A DNA stretch of 64,000 bases from Gammaproteobacteria bacterium (GTDB lineage Bacteria > Pseudomonadota > Gammaproteobacteria > SZUA-140): assembly GCA_015491865.1 (NCBI GenBank), contig WFVD01000013.1:1-64000 (forward strand). The letters run 5' to 3'. Under the pieces are notes generated by a model that saw nothing but the letters and a program-made list of their open reading frames with translations, made no database searches and was not told where the DNA came from. Shown here one piece after another: positions 20,159 through 29,684 of the stretch; within the stretch, counting starts at the first letter, position 1, and every line of letters begins with the position of its first letter. Made by a program: the position numbers and the translations under genes.

Positions 20159-20806
20159 TTAGGCCTCTTCGCCTTCCGCATCACCTGCATCAGGTGCGAC
20201 AGGGGCACCGCTTTCAACTTCCGCTACCACCTTGGGCATATGGATCGCCGCCACAGAAAGGTCATGGTCAGAACCATGAGTCAGTGCAACCAGCTCCACG
20301 CCTGCGGGTAGCTTAAGGTCAGACAGGTGCAGCGTTTCATCAAGGTTCACGCCCGAAAGGTCGGCTTCGATAAATTCTGGCAGATCCTTTGGTAGACAGA
20401 GGATCTCAACATCGTTTGCCAGATGAGAAACAACGCCACCCGCTTTAACACCAACGGAGATATCTTCACCAATAAAGTGAATCGGCACATTCATGCGGAG
20501 CTTTTCATTTTCATTAATGCGTAACAGGTCAACATGAATAATACTGGGTTTGTATGGGTGGCGTTGCAGATCTTTTAATACTGCCTTTTCAGCCTTTCCA
20601 TCAACGTTGACAGTTAAAATGTGCGAATAGAACGCCTCATTTTCCAGGCTCTGTAACAGCTTGTTGTGCTGTAGCGTCAGTGAGACCGCATCCTTACCAG
20701 CACCGTACAGTACTGCTGGCACTTTGTTGTCACGACGTAGGCGGCGGCTCGCACCCTTCCCCTTGTCCTGACGGGTTTCTGCATTTAGCTCAAAACTTGA
20801 AGCCAT
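20159..20806 (-). CDS. rplY: 50S ribosomal protein L25, general-stress Ctc form
   Basis: A 215-residue L25 of the long (CTC) type. The 5S rRNA-binding N-terminal domain (about residues 1-95) has ASRRLRRDNKVPAVLYG, and the TL5/CTC C-terminal beta domain (about 100-190) has HVDLLRIN and VNVPIHF-like stretches. The last 20 residues are acidic and Ala-rich. The ATG at 20806 has GGAG at 7 bases and matches the family start. A longer frame to 20911 runs across the terminator region and is not used. The terminator after prs implies a separate rplY promoter. Confidence 0.96.
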   Translation of the reverse strand: MASSFELNAETRQDKGKGASRRLRRDNKVPAVLYGAGKDAVSLTLQHNKLLQSLENEAFYSHILTVNVDGKAEKAVLKDLQRHPYKPSIIHVDLLRINENEKLRMNVPIHFIGEDISVGVKAGGVVSHLANDVEILCLPKDLPEFIEADLSGVNLDETLHLSDLKLPAGVELVALTHGSDHDLSVAAIHMPKVVAEVESGAPVAPDAGDAEGEEA

Positions 20807-20887
20807 TTTATTTCTCCAAAAATTAACAGGCGTCTTTAAATAGTATTGCCTGTACACCGCCCCCGCGACCTGGTTTGGTGTTACCAC

Positions 20888-20915
20888 AAAAAAATCAGCG
20901 GCAGTTGCCACTGAT
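20888..20915 (-). terminator. strong rho-independent terminator between prs and rplY
   Basis: On the minus strand a nine-pair stem (ATCAGTGGC with GCCGCTGAT, one G-U pair) closes an AACT loop and is followed directly by seven T residues. It lies 47 bases after the prs stop and about 80 bases before the rplY start. Confidence 0.88.
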
Positions 20916-20961
20916 CACAAATTCAAATTGCTACCACGCTACTGCCGTTACTGGCGATTTC

Positions 20962-21900
20962 TTAATCCATATACATAGAGCTGACAGACTCTTCGGCGCT
21001 GATACGGCGCATCGTTTCGGCCAGCATATCGGCAACACTTAACTGGCGAATGCGCCCACACTCATACGCATCCTGGCGCAACGGGATGGTATCTGTTACC
21101 ACCAGCTCGTCCAGCTCTGAGGCTGAAATTCGCTCGACTGCACTCCCCGATAAGATGGGGTGAGTGCAGTAGGCAACCACTTTTGAGGCGCCATGCTCTT
21201 TCAGCACTCGTGCCGCTTCGCAGAGGGTGCCAGCGGTATCGACCATGTCATCGACCAGGATGCAGGTGCGCCCGGTGACATCACCGATAATGTTCATCAC
21301 CTTTGCTTCATTCGGCCCCGGACGTCGTTTATCGACAATCGCCAGATCCGCGCCATCAAGCCGTTTTGCCAGTGCGCGCGCACGAACCACACCGCCTACA
21401 TCCGGTGATACCACCATCATATCCGGGTGTTTCTGACGCCAGATGTCGCTCAGCAATACCGGCGACGCATAGACGTTATCCACCGGCATCGTAAAGAAAC
21501 CCTGGATCTGATCCGCATGCAGGTCGATGGTTAATACCCGATCGACACCAACCGAGGTGATCATATCGGCCACGACGCGCGCACTTATCGGCACTCGGGC
21601 TGCGCGCGGTCGTCGATCCTGACGAGAGTAGCCAAAATAGGGTATCACCGCAGTGATACGATCTGCTGATGAGCGGCGCAACGCATCCACCATCACCAGC
21701 AGTTCCATCAGGTTATCATTGGTGGGCGCACAGGTGGGCTGTACAATAAAAACATCCTTGCCCCGGACATTCTCCATCACCTCAACGGCCACCTCGCCAT
21801 CGCTAAAACGGTTAACATTCGCCTTGCCTAACGGCAGGTGCAGGTAACGTGCGATCGACTGAGCTAACTGCGGGTGAGCATTACCACCGAAGACCATCAT
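20962..21900 (-). CDS. prs: ribose-phosphate pyrophosphokinase
   Basis: A 312-residue enzyme making PRPP from ribose 5-phosphate and ATP. Seen: LMVF-like start [62 protein letters not shown] (ATP loop), [13 protein letters not shown], and the PRPP loop [14 protein letters not shown]. The start is a choice. The frame opens with a TTG at 21969, which has AGGT upstream and would add 23 residues. The ATG at 21900 matches the family length (about 315) but has no visible ribosome-binding site. It lies downstream of tRNA-Gln and ispE. Confidence 0.95.
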   Translation of the reverse strand: MMVFGGNAHPQLAQSIARYLHLPLGKANVNRFSDGEVAVEVMENVRGKDVFIVQPTCAPTNDNLMELLVMVDALRRSSADRITAVIPYFGYSRQDRRPRAARVPISARVVADMITSVGVDRVLTIDLHADQIQGFFTMPVDNVYASPVLLSDIWRQKHPDMMVVSPDVGGVVRARALAKRLDGADLAIVDKRRPGPNEAKVMNIIGDVTGRTCILVDDMVDTAGTLCEAARVLKEHGASKVVAYCTHPILSGSAVERISASELDELVVTDTIPLRQDAYECGRIRQLSVADMLAETMRRISAEESVSSMYMD

Positions 21901-22028
21901 ACGGCTATCAGAAGCATCATACCCGCCTGTTATTCCGAGCAAGCCGAAACGTGATTTGGAATAGCCCAAGGTGTTTACCTATTTGTTGCTGATGCGCCGT
22001 GTCACACAGACACAACAACATTATAAAA

Positions 22029-22103
22029 TGGCTGGGGCGCCAGGATTCGAACCTGGGTATGCTAGGATCAAAACCTAGTGCCTAGCCTCTTGGCGACGCC
22101 CCA
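22029..22103 (-). tRNA. tRNA-Gln (anticodon TTG)
   Basis: A 75-base cloverleaf. The acceptor TGGGGCG pairs with CGCCCCA and CCA is encoded. The anticodon stem CTAGG/CCTAG encloses TT-TTG-AT, and the T arm is CCAGG-TTCGAAT-CCTGG. The first acceptor pair is the weak U-A typical of tRNA-Gln. It lies 12 bases after the ispE stop, so it must be processed from the ispE transcript. The ispE-tRNA-Gln-prs order is conserved in gammaproteobacteria. Confidence 0.95.
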
Positions 22104-22115
22104 TTTGTGGCCTGT

Positions 22116-22994
22116 TCAGACCGTACAACACTTCACTTCCCCGCTACAGAGTGGAGAGCGATTCATCCCTTTCGCGACAAACCCCTGCCATCCAGCTGAA
22201 ATGGCGTCGTGTAGCGCCCGCTGCGCCTGAGCCTGCTCATTAAACGGCGCAAACACGCAGGCACCCGTGCCGCTCATCCTCGCGGGCGCATATTTTAACA
22301 GGAAATCCAGCGCGTTAGCTACTGGTGGGAAGCGTTTTTTCACAACCGCTTCACACACGTTGATCCCCTGCCCTGCAAGAAAGTGCGATATTGTGAGGGG
22401 ATGGCAATCGCGTGTCAAATCGGGCGCAGTAAAAACCTGTGCCGTCGCCACCGAGCAGGCGGGCGTAATCACCAGGTACCACGGCTCTGCCGGAGCCAGA
22501 TCACCCTCCAGCGGGGTTATCAGTTCACCCACCCCCTCCGCCCACGCCGCCCTGCCGCGCACAAAGACAGGCACATCTGCCCCTAGCTGCAGCCCGAGCG
22601 CTGCCAGCTGATCGACTGTCACGCCAAGCTCACACAGCTCATTGAGTGCGACCAGTGTGGTGGCGGCATTTGAACTGCCGCCACCCAGCCCCCCGCCCAT
22701 CGGCAAACGTTTATCGACCTCAATATCAACACCTCGCCTGCAATCGGCGTATTCCAGCAATAATCTGGCCGCACGCACCACCAGATCCTGCTCCGATGGT
22801 ACGCCGGGCAGATCGCTGGTGCGTCGCACCTCGCCATCGTCACGTAGGGTAAACATGAGTTCGTCGCCGTAGTCGAGAAACTGAAACACCGTCTGCAGCT
22901 GGTGGTAACCGTCTGTGCGACGGCCAGTGATATGTAAAAAGAGGTTCAGCTTGGCCGGTGCAGGCCAACGTTTAGTCGTAGATTCTATCTTCAT
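22116..22994 (-). CDS. ispE: 4-diphosphocytidyl-2-C-methyl-D-erythritol kinase IspE
   Basis: A 292-residue GHMP-family kinase of the MEP isoprenoid pathway. [32 protein letters not shown] is the N-terminal substrate-binding signature with the catalytic Lys. The glycine-rich ATP loop is [15 protein letters not shown], with the catalytic Asp in LGADVPVF. The C-terminal [12 protein letters not shown] motif closes the fold. The start is the ATG at 22994. Confidence 0.95.
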   Translation of the reverse strand: MKIESTTKRWPAPAKLNLFLHITGRRTDGYHQLQTVFQFLDYGDELMFTLRDDGEVRRTSDLPGVPSEQDLVVRAARLLLEYADCRRGVDIEVDKRLPMGGGLGGGSSNAATTLVALNELCELGVTVDQLAALGLQLGADVPVFVRGRAAWAEGVGELITPLEGDLAPAEPWYLVITPACSVATAQVFTAPDLTRDCHPLTISHFLAGQGINVCEAVVKKRFPPVANALDFLLKYAPARMSGTGACVFAPFNEQAQAQRALHDAISAGWQGFVAKGMNRSPLCSGEVKCCTV

Positions 22995-23046
22995 ACACTC
23001 GGCTCTATGATCTGAGGCCTTTGCAGGATACAGGTACGAAAGGAAA

Positions 23047-23154
23047 ATGAGCGACTATTTTTCTGATGATGGCAGAAAACGCGGTTATTACCTTTATTTA
23101 CTCCTGATTGTATCGTGCAAAGCGCTCAATCTATCTCTATTTCAGGCTCGGTAG
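23047..23154 (+). CDS. possible 35-residue hydrophobic ORF, opposite strand
   Basis: ATG at 23047 with AAAGGAAA directly upstream. The 35-codon frame has a polar charged start (about 13 residues) and a hydrophobic [11 protein letters not shown] stretch. It runs into the 3' end of lolB on the other strand by 18 bases. No similarity is recognised. The good ribosome-binding site is the only support. Confidence 0.2.
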   Translation: MSDYFSDDGRKRGYYLYLLLIVSCKALNLSLFQAR

Positions 23155-23856
23155 CGAGAGACGTGCAGCCGCATCAACCATCGTCCGTGGCGCAACAGCG
23201 GCCTGCCAGCGGTCGATAACCAGTCGCACTCGCAGATCATCACGGGTCAGCACCATCTTTTGAGGCAGCTCTAACGTGTTGGTCGATTTGTAACGCTGAT
23301 AGTCGATACGCCAACCAGACTGCTCTAGCCACTGTAACCGCCCCTGCTCATCAAGCCCTTTAGTGAAGGGAGGCGTCGCCTGCGCTGCAATTACCGGCGC
23401 AGGAAGCCCCACCAGCCAGTAACGTAACCCTGCCACTGGCACCGACCAGCCGAGTTCTTCATCGAGCAGCGCTGAGAGATTGGCCGCCGATAGCACGCGG
23501 TTATCCGGCAGATAGAGCGAAGCGGACAACGCATCTCCCTTAAGCTGTGCAATGCGCAGCCCCAGCAGCGATGAAAAACGGACATCAAATGCCGCTGCCC
23601 GCTGCTGCCAATGAAGGCTGGCACTCCAGGAGTCCTGCGCGCGCTTCACCGCAATGCGCCCCCCCAGCTCCCAGCCAGAGAGTTTACTTAGCTGCGCATG
23701 ATGTGCCGCCCAGCGCTGATCGATCACTTCAGGGGTCACCACCGGCGCAACGGGGCGGCTGGCACAGCCTGTAACCAGTGCCGCCAACAGGAGCACAAAC
23801 AGTCCGCAACTCAGGCGGCCCAACTCTCTACTGCTAATGAGTGAGAATAAAGGCAT
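23137..23856 (-). CDS. lolB: outer-membrane lipoprotein assembly factor LolB
   Basis: A 239-residue lipoprotein that receives lipoproteins from LolA and inserts them in the outer membrane. The lipobox is LVTGC with Cys at residue 31. The mature part has the LolB pattern: WELGGRIAVKRAQDSWSASLHWQQR, FDVRFSSLLGLRIAQLKGD, a YWLVGLPAP segment, and LPQKMVLTRDDLRVRLVIDRW. The frame is open to 23934. The ATG at 23856 gives a signal peptide of normal length. lolB next to ispE is a conserved arrangement. Confidence 0.92.
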   Translation of the reverse strand: MPLFSLISSRELGRLSCGLFVLLLAALVTGCASRPVAPVVTPEVIDQRWAAHHAQLSKLSGWELGGRIAVKRAQDSWSASLHWQQRAAAFDVRFSSLLGLRIAQLKGDALSASLYLPDNRVLSAANLSALLDEELGWSVPVAGLRYWLVGLPAPVIAAQATPPFTKGLDEQGRLQWLEQSGWRIDYQRYKSTNTLELPQKMVLTRDDLRVRLVIDRWQAAVAPRTMVDAAARLSLPSLK

Positions 23857-23946
23857 CACAACCACTGGAAATAGCTCATTTCGAATCGAGGCCATTGAGA
23901 CCTCTGCACGGTTCCTGTCGTTCGCTCGCGTCACGATACCGCACAG

Positions 23947-25704
23947 CTAGTTTTTTAGAAAACGCTGCATGATATTCAGCAAACGTTTATCGCCCGGCGC
24001 AATCTCCAGCGCCTGTTTCCAGATCTCACGGGCATCCTCCTGCTCACCATTCACCCACAGCACCTCACCCAGATGCGCCGCCACTTCAGGGTCCAGACTG
24101 ATTTCAAGTGATCTACGCAGCATTTTAATCGCCTCATTGTATCGACCCAGCCGATAGAGTACCCACCCCATGCTATCGAGGATTGCATTATCATTCGGGC
24201 GCAGCTCCAACGCGCGCTTCACATAAGCGTACGCCTCCTGATAACGGTCAGTGCGATCGGCCAGGGTGTAACCCAGCGCATTGAGCGCGTCCGCATTGTT
24301 GGCATCCAGTTCGAGAATCTGTTTCAGATCTCGCTCTGCAAGGTCTATGAAATCGAGTCGTTCAGCCGCCAGTGCTCTCGCATAAAGCAGCGGCACACTC
24401 TTCGGCATCTCAATCAGGGCATGCTCATAAAGCCTCAGCGCCTCCTGATGCTGCTCTGCACCACGCAGGATCTCCCCCTCCACCAGAAAGAGGCGCTGCC
24501 GCTGTGCCGGCGCGCTCACATGCAGTGAGTGCAGGTACTGACGCGCCTTATCAATATCGCCAAGCTGCGATGAGATCATCGCCTGTCGCACCCGCGCCTC
24601 GACCAGATTATCACCACGCGTCACAAAGCTGTAATGCGCTAATGCAGCCTCTCGGCTCCCTCTCAGCTCCTCTAACTGGCCCAGATAGAAGCGTGCGTCA
24701 TCGACACGCTGACCGCTCTCCCGCGCCTGGTTGAGGTAATCATAGGCCTCATCCTGCCGCTCCAGCTGCAGTGCCAGCAACCCCAGTGCAAACAGTACAT
24801 CGACATCCCCTGGTGCCTGTTTTATGACGACCTTGTACTGCTTAAAGGCTTCATCATAATCACGAACGTCAACCAATTGGCGAGCATAGGTCAGGCGCAG
24901 TACCGTTTCGTCTGGCAAAAACCTGACCTGCTTTTCGAGATAGGCAACCGCGCCATCTTTATCACCGCCAAGCTGTATAATCCGTGCCTGCAGCAGAATA
25001 GCACTGGCATTCCTGGGGTTCAGGTGCAGGCTGCGTTTGATGCCCGCATCCGCCTTATCAAGTATATTGGCGCGCAGTGCCAGGTGTGCGTAAGCGTGCC
25101 ACGCCGCATAACGCTCCTGATGAGACTGAACCAGTCGCTCCATCACCAGTAGCGCACTTTGCACATCCTGCTCACGACTAAGCAGTGAGGCAACCAGCAT
25201 AAAGCCGCGTTCAGTGCCATCATTTTCCTGCGCCAGCACATATTCAAGGTGCTCTAACGCCTTTTCTGGCTGACCAATACGGATATATGCTGCCGAAACC
25301 GCCTGTCGCGCCATCAGATTAGCGGGATCGATCGAGACCCATAGCTGCGCCGCCTGCAGCGCCGCCTGCTTGTCGCGCACAAAGATCGCGATGCGTGTCG
25401 CTTTTGCTGCCAGCCGTGGATCACCCGTCTGTTTTGCAAGGCGATAATATTGCGTCAAGCCAACCGCATAGTGGCCGCGCTGCAGTGCAGTCTCGGCCAC
25501 CAGTAGCTGGTATAAGATATCGGGGGTCATCTCAACCGCAGGTAACTCAACGCGATATTCGGCATCGACCGGCCGCTCAGCTGGCGCGCTATCGGTCAAT
25601 TTCTGTGGAGCCACCTGGCCTGGGGTCACTGCACAGCCTGCCAGCGTCAGCAATAAGGTGGTTGAGCAGAGACCCAGCCAGCGATTTCTAATCGACAGAT
25701 TCAT
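23947..25704 (-). CDS. TPR-repeat outer-membrane lipoprotein
   Basis: A 585-residue lipoprotein with the lipobox LAGC at Cys24 and Ala at +2, which predicts outer-membrane sorting. It is built almost wholly of tetratricopeptide repeats (about residues 60-570). Examples are GQPEKALEHLEYVLAQENDG, ALNALGYTLADRTDRYQEAYAYVKRALELRPND and LGRYNEAIKMLRRSLEISLDPEVAAHLGEVL. A TPR protein of this size beside lolB and divergent from hemA is common in non-enteric gammaproteobacteria. A scaffold role in the envelope is inferred, and no specific function is known to me. Confidence 0.88.
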   Translation of the reverse strand: MNLSIRNRWLGLCSTTLLLTLAGCAVTPGQVAPQKLTDSAPAERPVDAEYRVELPAVEMTPDILYQLLVAETALQRGHYAVGLTQYYRLAKQTGDPRLAAKATRIAIFVRDKQAALQAAQLWVSIDPANLMARQAVSAAYIRIGQPEKALEHLEYVLAQENDGTERGFMLVASLLSREQDVQSALLVMERLVQSHQERYAAWHAYAHLALRANILDKADAGIKRSLHLNPRNASAILLQARIIQLGGDKDGAVAYLEKQVRFLPDETVLRLTYARQLVDVRDYDEAFKQYKVVIKQAPGDVDVLFALGLLALQLERQDEAYDYLNQARESGQRVDDARFYLGQLEELRGSREAALAHYSFVTRGDNLVEARVRQAMISSQLGDIDKARQYLHSLHVSAPAQRQRLFLVEGEILRGAEQHQEALRLYEHALIEMPKSVPLLYARALAAERLDFIDLAERDLKQILELDANNADALNALGYTLADRTDRYQEAYAYVKRALELRPNDNAILDSMGWVLYRLGRYNEAIKMLRRSLEISLDPEVAAHLGEVLWVNGEQEDAREIWKQALEIAPGDKRLLNIMQRFLKN

Positions 25705-25903
25705 TCCTTAGTTATAGCCCCGCTTAAAATCATATTTTGTGAAAAATCATACAATTTGCATACCATATGAACAATTAATGGGGACAACCACACCATTTTT
25801 CCATAAAATCGGTCAACTTTGATAGCGTAACAGGTTAGTATTACTTCTCCATCACATAACTTGGTGGTTTAATAATTTTTATTGTGGCAACAGTTAGGTA
25901 AAC

Positions 25904-27160
25904 ATGGCACTTCTTGCCGTCGGACTCAATCATAAAACAGCACCGGTTCAGATTCGCGAACGGGTGGCGTTCGCCCCTGACCAGCTCCCAGATACGTTAC
26001 GTAACCTGGCGGCGCAGACCAACATCAGTGAGGCGGCCATTCTCTCGACCTGCAATCGCACCGAGATGCTCTGCTGTGCAGAGACGGCCGACAGCGAAAT
26101 CATCATCGAGTGGCTGCGCGAGCACCGTCAATTTGCAGCGGATGAGCTGAACCCTTATATGTACACCCATCCGGAACAGATGGCCGTGCGCCACATGTTA
26201 CGGGTAGCGAGCGGCCTCGACTCACTGGTACTCGGAGAGCCTCAGATCCTTGGTCAGCTGAAGGACGCCTACACGACCGCCAAAGATGCCGGCACGGTTG
26301 GCACCCAGCTTAGCAAACTATTTGAATACACATTTTCAGTAGCCAAACAGGTGCGCACCGACACCGCGATTGGCGCCAGTCCGGTTTCAGTAGCCTTTTC
26401 AGCCGTCAGCCTCTCAAAGCAGATCTTTAGTGATCTTAAAGAGCACACCGCGCTACTGATCGGCGCGGGGGAGACAATAGAGCTTGCCGCTCGCCACCTA
26501 AAGGAGAGCGGCATTAAACGACTGATCATCGCCAATCGGACCCTTGCCCGGGCCGAGGCGCTGGTCAAGGAGCTGGAGGGGTTTGCAATCACGCTGAGTG
26601 AAATCCCGGCCCACCTAGCCGAGGCTGACATCGTCATCTCATCTACCGCCAGCCCGCTGCCGATCCTCGGCAAAGGAGCAGTGGAACGTGCGATCAAGGC
26701 GCGCAAGCATCAACCAATCCTGATGGTCGATATTGCGGTACCGCGCGACATTGAAGAGGAGGTGGGCGAGCTGGATGATATCTACCTCTACACCGTTGAT
26801 GATCTTCAGGAGATCATTGATGAAGGGCTGCGTTCTCGCCAGGAGGCAGCGCTACAGGCGGAAGAGATTATCGACACCCAGGTAACCCACTTTATGGGCT
26901 GGCTACGCTCACTCGATGCCGTCTCCACCATTCGCTGCTATCGCAGTAAGATCGATCTTATTCGCGAGGCCGAGCTAACAAAAGCCAGGCGGATGCTGGC
27001 ACAGGGTAACGACCCTGAAAAGGTGCTCACGCAGCTGGCGCGAGGATTAACTAATAAAATCATCCACACGCCCAGCGCACAGATGAAACAGGCCGGCTTC
27101 GATGGGCGTTCAGATCTGCTGGATGCGGCGCGCGAACTGCTCGACCTCGACATCCCTTAA
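25904..27160 (+). CDS. hemA: glutamyl-tRNA reductase
   Basis: A 418-residue enzyme that makes glutamate-1-semialdehyde from Glu-tRNA, the first committed step of haem synthesis. The nucleophile is C50 in STCNRTEM. GLDSLVLGEPQILGQLK and the NADPH fold IGAGETIELAARHL follow, then VDIAVPRDIEEEV and a C-terminal dimerisation helix. The ATG at 25904 is preceded by AGGT. Divergent from the TPR gene across a 199-base gap where no sure promoter could be picked. Confidence 0.96.
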   Translation: MALLAVGLNHKTAPVQIRERVAFAPDQLPDTLRNLAAQTNISEAAILSTCNRTEMLCCAETADSEIIIEWLREHRQFAADELNPYMYTHPEQMAVRHMLRVASGLDSLVLGEPQILGQLKDAYTTAKDAGTVGTQLSKLFEYTFSVAKQVRTDTAIGASPVSVAFSAVSLSKQIFSDLKEHTALLIGAGETIELAARHLKESGIKRLIIANRTLARAEALVKELEGFAITLSEIPAHLAEADIVISSTASPLPILGKGAVERAIKARKHQPILMVDIAVPRDIEEEVGELDDIYLYTVDDLQEIIDEGLRSRQEAALQAEEIIDTQVTHFMGWLRSLDAVSTIRCYRSKIDLIREAELTKARRMLAQGNDPEKVLTQLARGLTNKIIHTPSAQMKQAGFDGRSDLLDAARELLDLDIP

Positions 27161-27180
27161 ACCAGGTCAATTGAAACCCG

Positions 27181-28263
27181 ATGAAAGAGTCTATCGTTTT
27201 TAAACTGGAGTCGATCTCCGACCGCCTGCAGGAGCTTGATGCACTGCTGGCAGACCCCGATACCATTAATAACCAGAATAAATTTCGTGAATTGTCGATG
27301 GAGTACGCACAGATCACACCGATCGTCAACAGCTTTCGCCAGTACCAGTCACTTCTTGAAGATATCGAAGCAGCCCAGGAGATGATGCAGGAAGAGGATA
27401 CCGAGATGCGCGCCATGGCTGAAGATGAGGTCAACGATGCTCAGGCCCAACTGGCCACAATCGAAAAAGAGATTCAGACCCTGCTGCTGCCGGTTGATCC
27501 GCACGACAGCGCTAATGTCTTTCTCGAAATTCGCGCCGGTACTGGTGGCGATGAGGCTGCGATCTTTGCCGGCGATCTGTTTCGCATGTATTCACAATAT
27601 GCAGAGGCTAACCGCTGGGAGATCGAAATCATCAGTTGCAGCGAAGGAGAGCATGGCGGCTATCGTGAAGTGATCTCGCGCATCAGTGGCAAGGGTGTCT
27701 ACTCAAAACTCAAATTTGAATCGGGCGCACACCGAGTACAGCGCGTACCCGCTACCGAGTCACAAGGGCGCATCCACACCTCAGCCTGTACCGTTGCGGT
27801 CTTACCTGAGCCTGATGAGATCGAACAGACCGACATCAAACCCAGTGATCTTAAGGTAGACACCTTTCGCGCCTCAGGCGCCGGTGGACAACATGTCAAT
27901 AAGACCGACTCTGCCATTCGCATCACCCACATCCCATCCGGGATCATCATCGAATGTCAGGATGAACGCTCGCAACATAAAAACCGTGCCCGTGCGATGT
28001 CGCTGCTGCAGGCGAAGCTGCTGGCAGGCGCACAGGAGAAACAGGCGGCGGAGACTGCCGAGGCGCGGAAATCACTGGTCGGCAGTGGCGACCGCTCTGA
28101 GCGCATCCGCACCTACAATTTTCCGCAAGGCCGCATGACCGATCACCGCATCAATCTCACCCTCTATAAGTTAGATGAGATCATGGCCGGCAACCTGGCG
28201 CAGGTAATCAACCCGTTGATCAATGAATACCAGGCAGAACAGCTTGCCGCGCTGGCTGATTAG
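27181..28263 (+). CDS. prfA: peptide chain release factor 1
   Basis: A 360-residue factor that ends translation at UAA and UAG. The RF1 anticodon tripeptide PAT lies in [14 protein letters not shown], and the catalytic GGQ is in [16 protein letters not shown]. The N-terminal coiled domain (about residues 1-100) and the C-terminal [17 protein letters not shown] match RF1. It starts 20 bases after hemA, in the conserved hemA-prfA-prmC operon. Confidence 0.97.
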   Translation: MKESIVFKLESISDRLQELDALLADPDTINNQNKFRELSMEYAQITPIVNSFRQYQSLLEDIEAAQEMMQEEDTEMRAMAEDEVNDAQAQLATIEKEIQTLLLPVDPHDSANVFLEIRAGTGGDEAAIFAGDLFRMYSQYAEANRWEIEIISCSEGEHGGYREVISRISGKGVYSKLKFESGAHRVQRVPATESQGRIHTSACTVAVLPEPDEIEQTDIKPSDLKVDTFRASGAGGQHVNKTDSAIRITHIPSGIIIECQDERSQHKNRARAMSLLQAKLLAGAQEKQAAETAEARKSLVGSGDRSERIRTYNFPQGRMTDHRINLTLYKLDEIMAGNLAQVINPLINEYQAEQLAALAD

Positions 28264-28295
28264 ATTAGCGCCGCACTACGGCTCGCGACCACGCC

Positions 28296-29144
28296 ATGAC
28301 CTCAATCCGCAACGCGCTCAATAATGCTGCAACTACCTTGGTCAGTTTTGATGGTGCCATGTTCGAAAGTGAGCTGCTGCTCGCGCACCTGTTAAAAAAA
28401 TCACGCACCTGGCTGCACACCTGGCCGGAGCGGGAGTTAAGCAAGGCAGAGCTACACGCCTTTAAAGTGTTAGTCGAACGACGTTTAAAGGGGGAGCCAT
28501 CTGCCTACATCACTGGCGAACGTGAGTTCTGGTCACTGTCGCTGCACGTCACCGCAGATACATTGATTCCACGCCCCGAGAGTGAGCTATTAGTCGAACT
28601 TGCGCTGGCACACATCCCGCACGATCAACCGTGCAACATTGCAGACCTCGGCACTGGCAGCGGGGCGATTGCACTCGCGATCGCCAGTGAGCGCCCACAA
28701 AGTCACATCGTTGCTGTCGACTTATCGGCAGCGGCATTGACCGTTGCAGAGGGCAACCGTAACAGGCATGCACTCAGTAACGTCACGCTCATCCAGGGTG
28801 ACTGGCTCACGCCGTTAAACCGAGACTCTTTCCGCGTGATCGTCTCAAATCCGCCCTACATCTGTGAAGATGACCGCCATCTCAACCAGGGCGACCTCCC
28901 TTTTGAACCGCGCAGTGCGCTGGTCGCAATGGAGAATGGCCTGCGGGACATTCGCAGGATCATTACCAGCAGCAGGGAGCGGCTGGATATTGATGGCTGG
29001 CTACTCATCGAGCATGGCTATGACCAGTCCCTCGATGTTATGCAACTATTTAAGGCCCACGGTTACCACAATATCACCACCCACCAGGATCTCAGCGGAC
29101 AACCTCGCGTTGTCGCCGGGCAACACCACCCAACAGACAGTTAA
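28296..29144 (+). CDS. prmC: release factor glutamine methyltransferase PrmC
   Basis: A 282-residue SAM-dependent methyltransferase that methylates the Gln of the GGQ motif in release factors, including the PrfA encoded just upstream. Features: an N-terminal helical bundle (about residues 1-75), IPRPESELLVELAL, the SAM motif ADLGTGSGAIALA, and the catalytic NPPY in VSNPPYICED. The start is the ATG at 28296. Confidence 0.96.
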   Translation: MTSIRNALNNAATTLVSFDGAMFESELLLAHLLKKSRTWLHTWPERELSKAELHAFKVLVERRLKGEPSAYITGEREFWSLSLHVTADTLIPRPESELLVELALAHIPHDQPCNIADLGTGSGAIALAIASERPQSHIVAVDLSAAALTVAEGNRNRHALSNVTLIQGDWLTPLNRDSFRVIVSNPPYICEDDRHLNQGDLPFEPRSALVAMENGLRDIRRIITSSRERLDIDGWLLIEHGYDQSLDVMQLFKAHGYHNITTHQDLSGQPRVVAGQHHPTDS

Positions 29145-29155
29145 ATAGCCACGAC

Positions 29156-29584
29156 ATGTCCAGCAATACCATCGAAAAGCTCGTGCTACCACGCACCCTC
29201 ATCAACCAGTTATTGACCCATGCCCAGCGTGGCGATGAAAAAGAGGTCTGCGGTTTTATCGCTAGCCGGGGCGGTAAGCCAACCAGAACATACGCCATTA
29301 AAAATGTCGCGAAGCAGGCAACGCATCGTTTTGAAATGGAACCTGCGGCACAGATTCAGGCTATAAAAGAGATGCGGGAGCAGGGGGAAGCGCTCTTTGC
29401 GATCTACCACTCGCACCCCACATCACCCGCCGCGCCATCACAGATCGATATCGATGAGTTCAGTTACCCCGACGCATTGAGCCTGATTATCTCTCTAAGC
29501 ACGCGGGGTGTATTAGAGATACGTGCCTATCGAATGGTGAAGGAGTACGCCGCCGAAGTGGCCATTGAAACTGGCTCGTCATAA
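29156..29584 (+). CDS. JAMM/MPN+ metalloprotease (M67 family)
   Basis: A 142-residue single-domain protein with a complete JAMM zinc site: E30 in EKEVCGF, then H85-S-H87, seven residues, S95-x2-D98. All catalytic positions are present, so it should be active as an isopeptidase-like metalloprotease. Bacterial relatives cleave extensions from ThiS/MoaD-like sulfur carriers and are often found with a MoeB/ThiF E1-like gene. None is present here: the gene is the last of the hemA-prfA-prmC row and faces a convergent cluster. The target is therefore unknown. Confidence 0.85.
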   Translation: MSSNTIEKLVLPRTLINQLLTHAQRGDEKEVCGFIASRGGKPTRTYAIKNVAKQATHRFEMEPAAQIQAIKEMREQGEALFAIYHSHPTSPAAPSQIDIDEFSYPDALSLIISLSTRGVLEIRAYRMVKEYAAEVAIETGSS

Positions 29585-29684
29585 CAGAACCAACACCAGC
29601 CTGTTCAGGAACGCTGAAACAACTCAACAAAGGGCGGAAAAATTTTATTCTTACCCCGTCAGGCCCGCCAGCTTTTATCCAGAC

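Noticed and set aside
20807-20911. N-terminal extension of rplY
   Set aside because: It would be read from within the prs terminator hairpin, while ATG 20806 has GGAG and matches the family start.
20962-21969. Longer prs from the TTG at 21969
   Set aside because: Adds 23 residues with no family match; kept as an alternative because the shorter ATG lacks a ribosome-binding site.
29585-29684. GGCGG/CCGCC inverted repeat between the convergent JAMM and TonB-like genes
   Set aside because: Only five pairs with a loop of about 30 bases and no T-run next to it; not a credible terminator.
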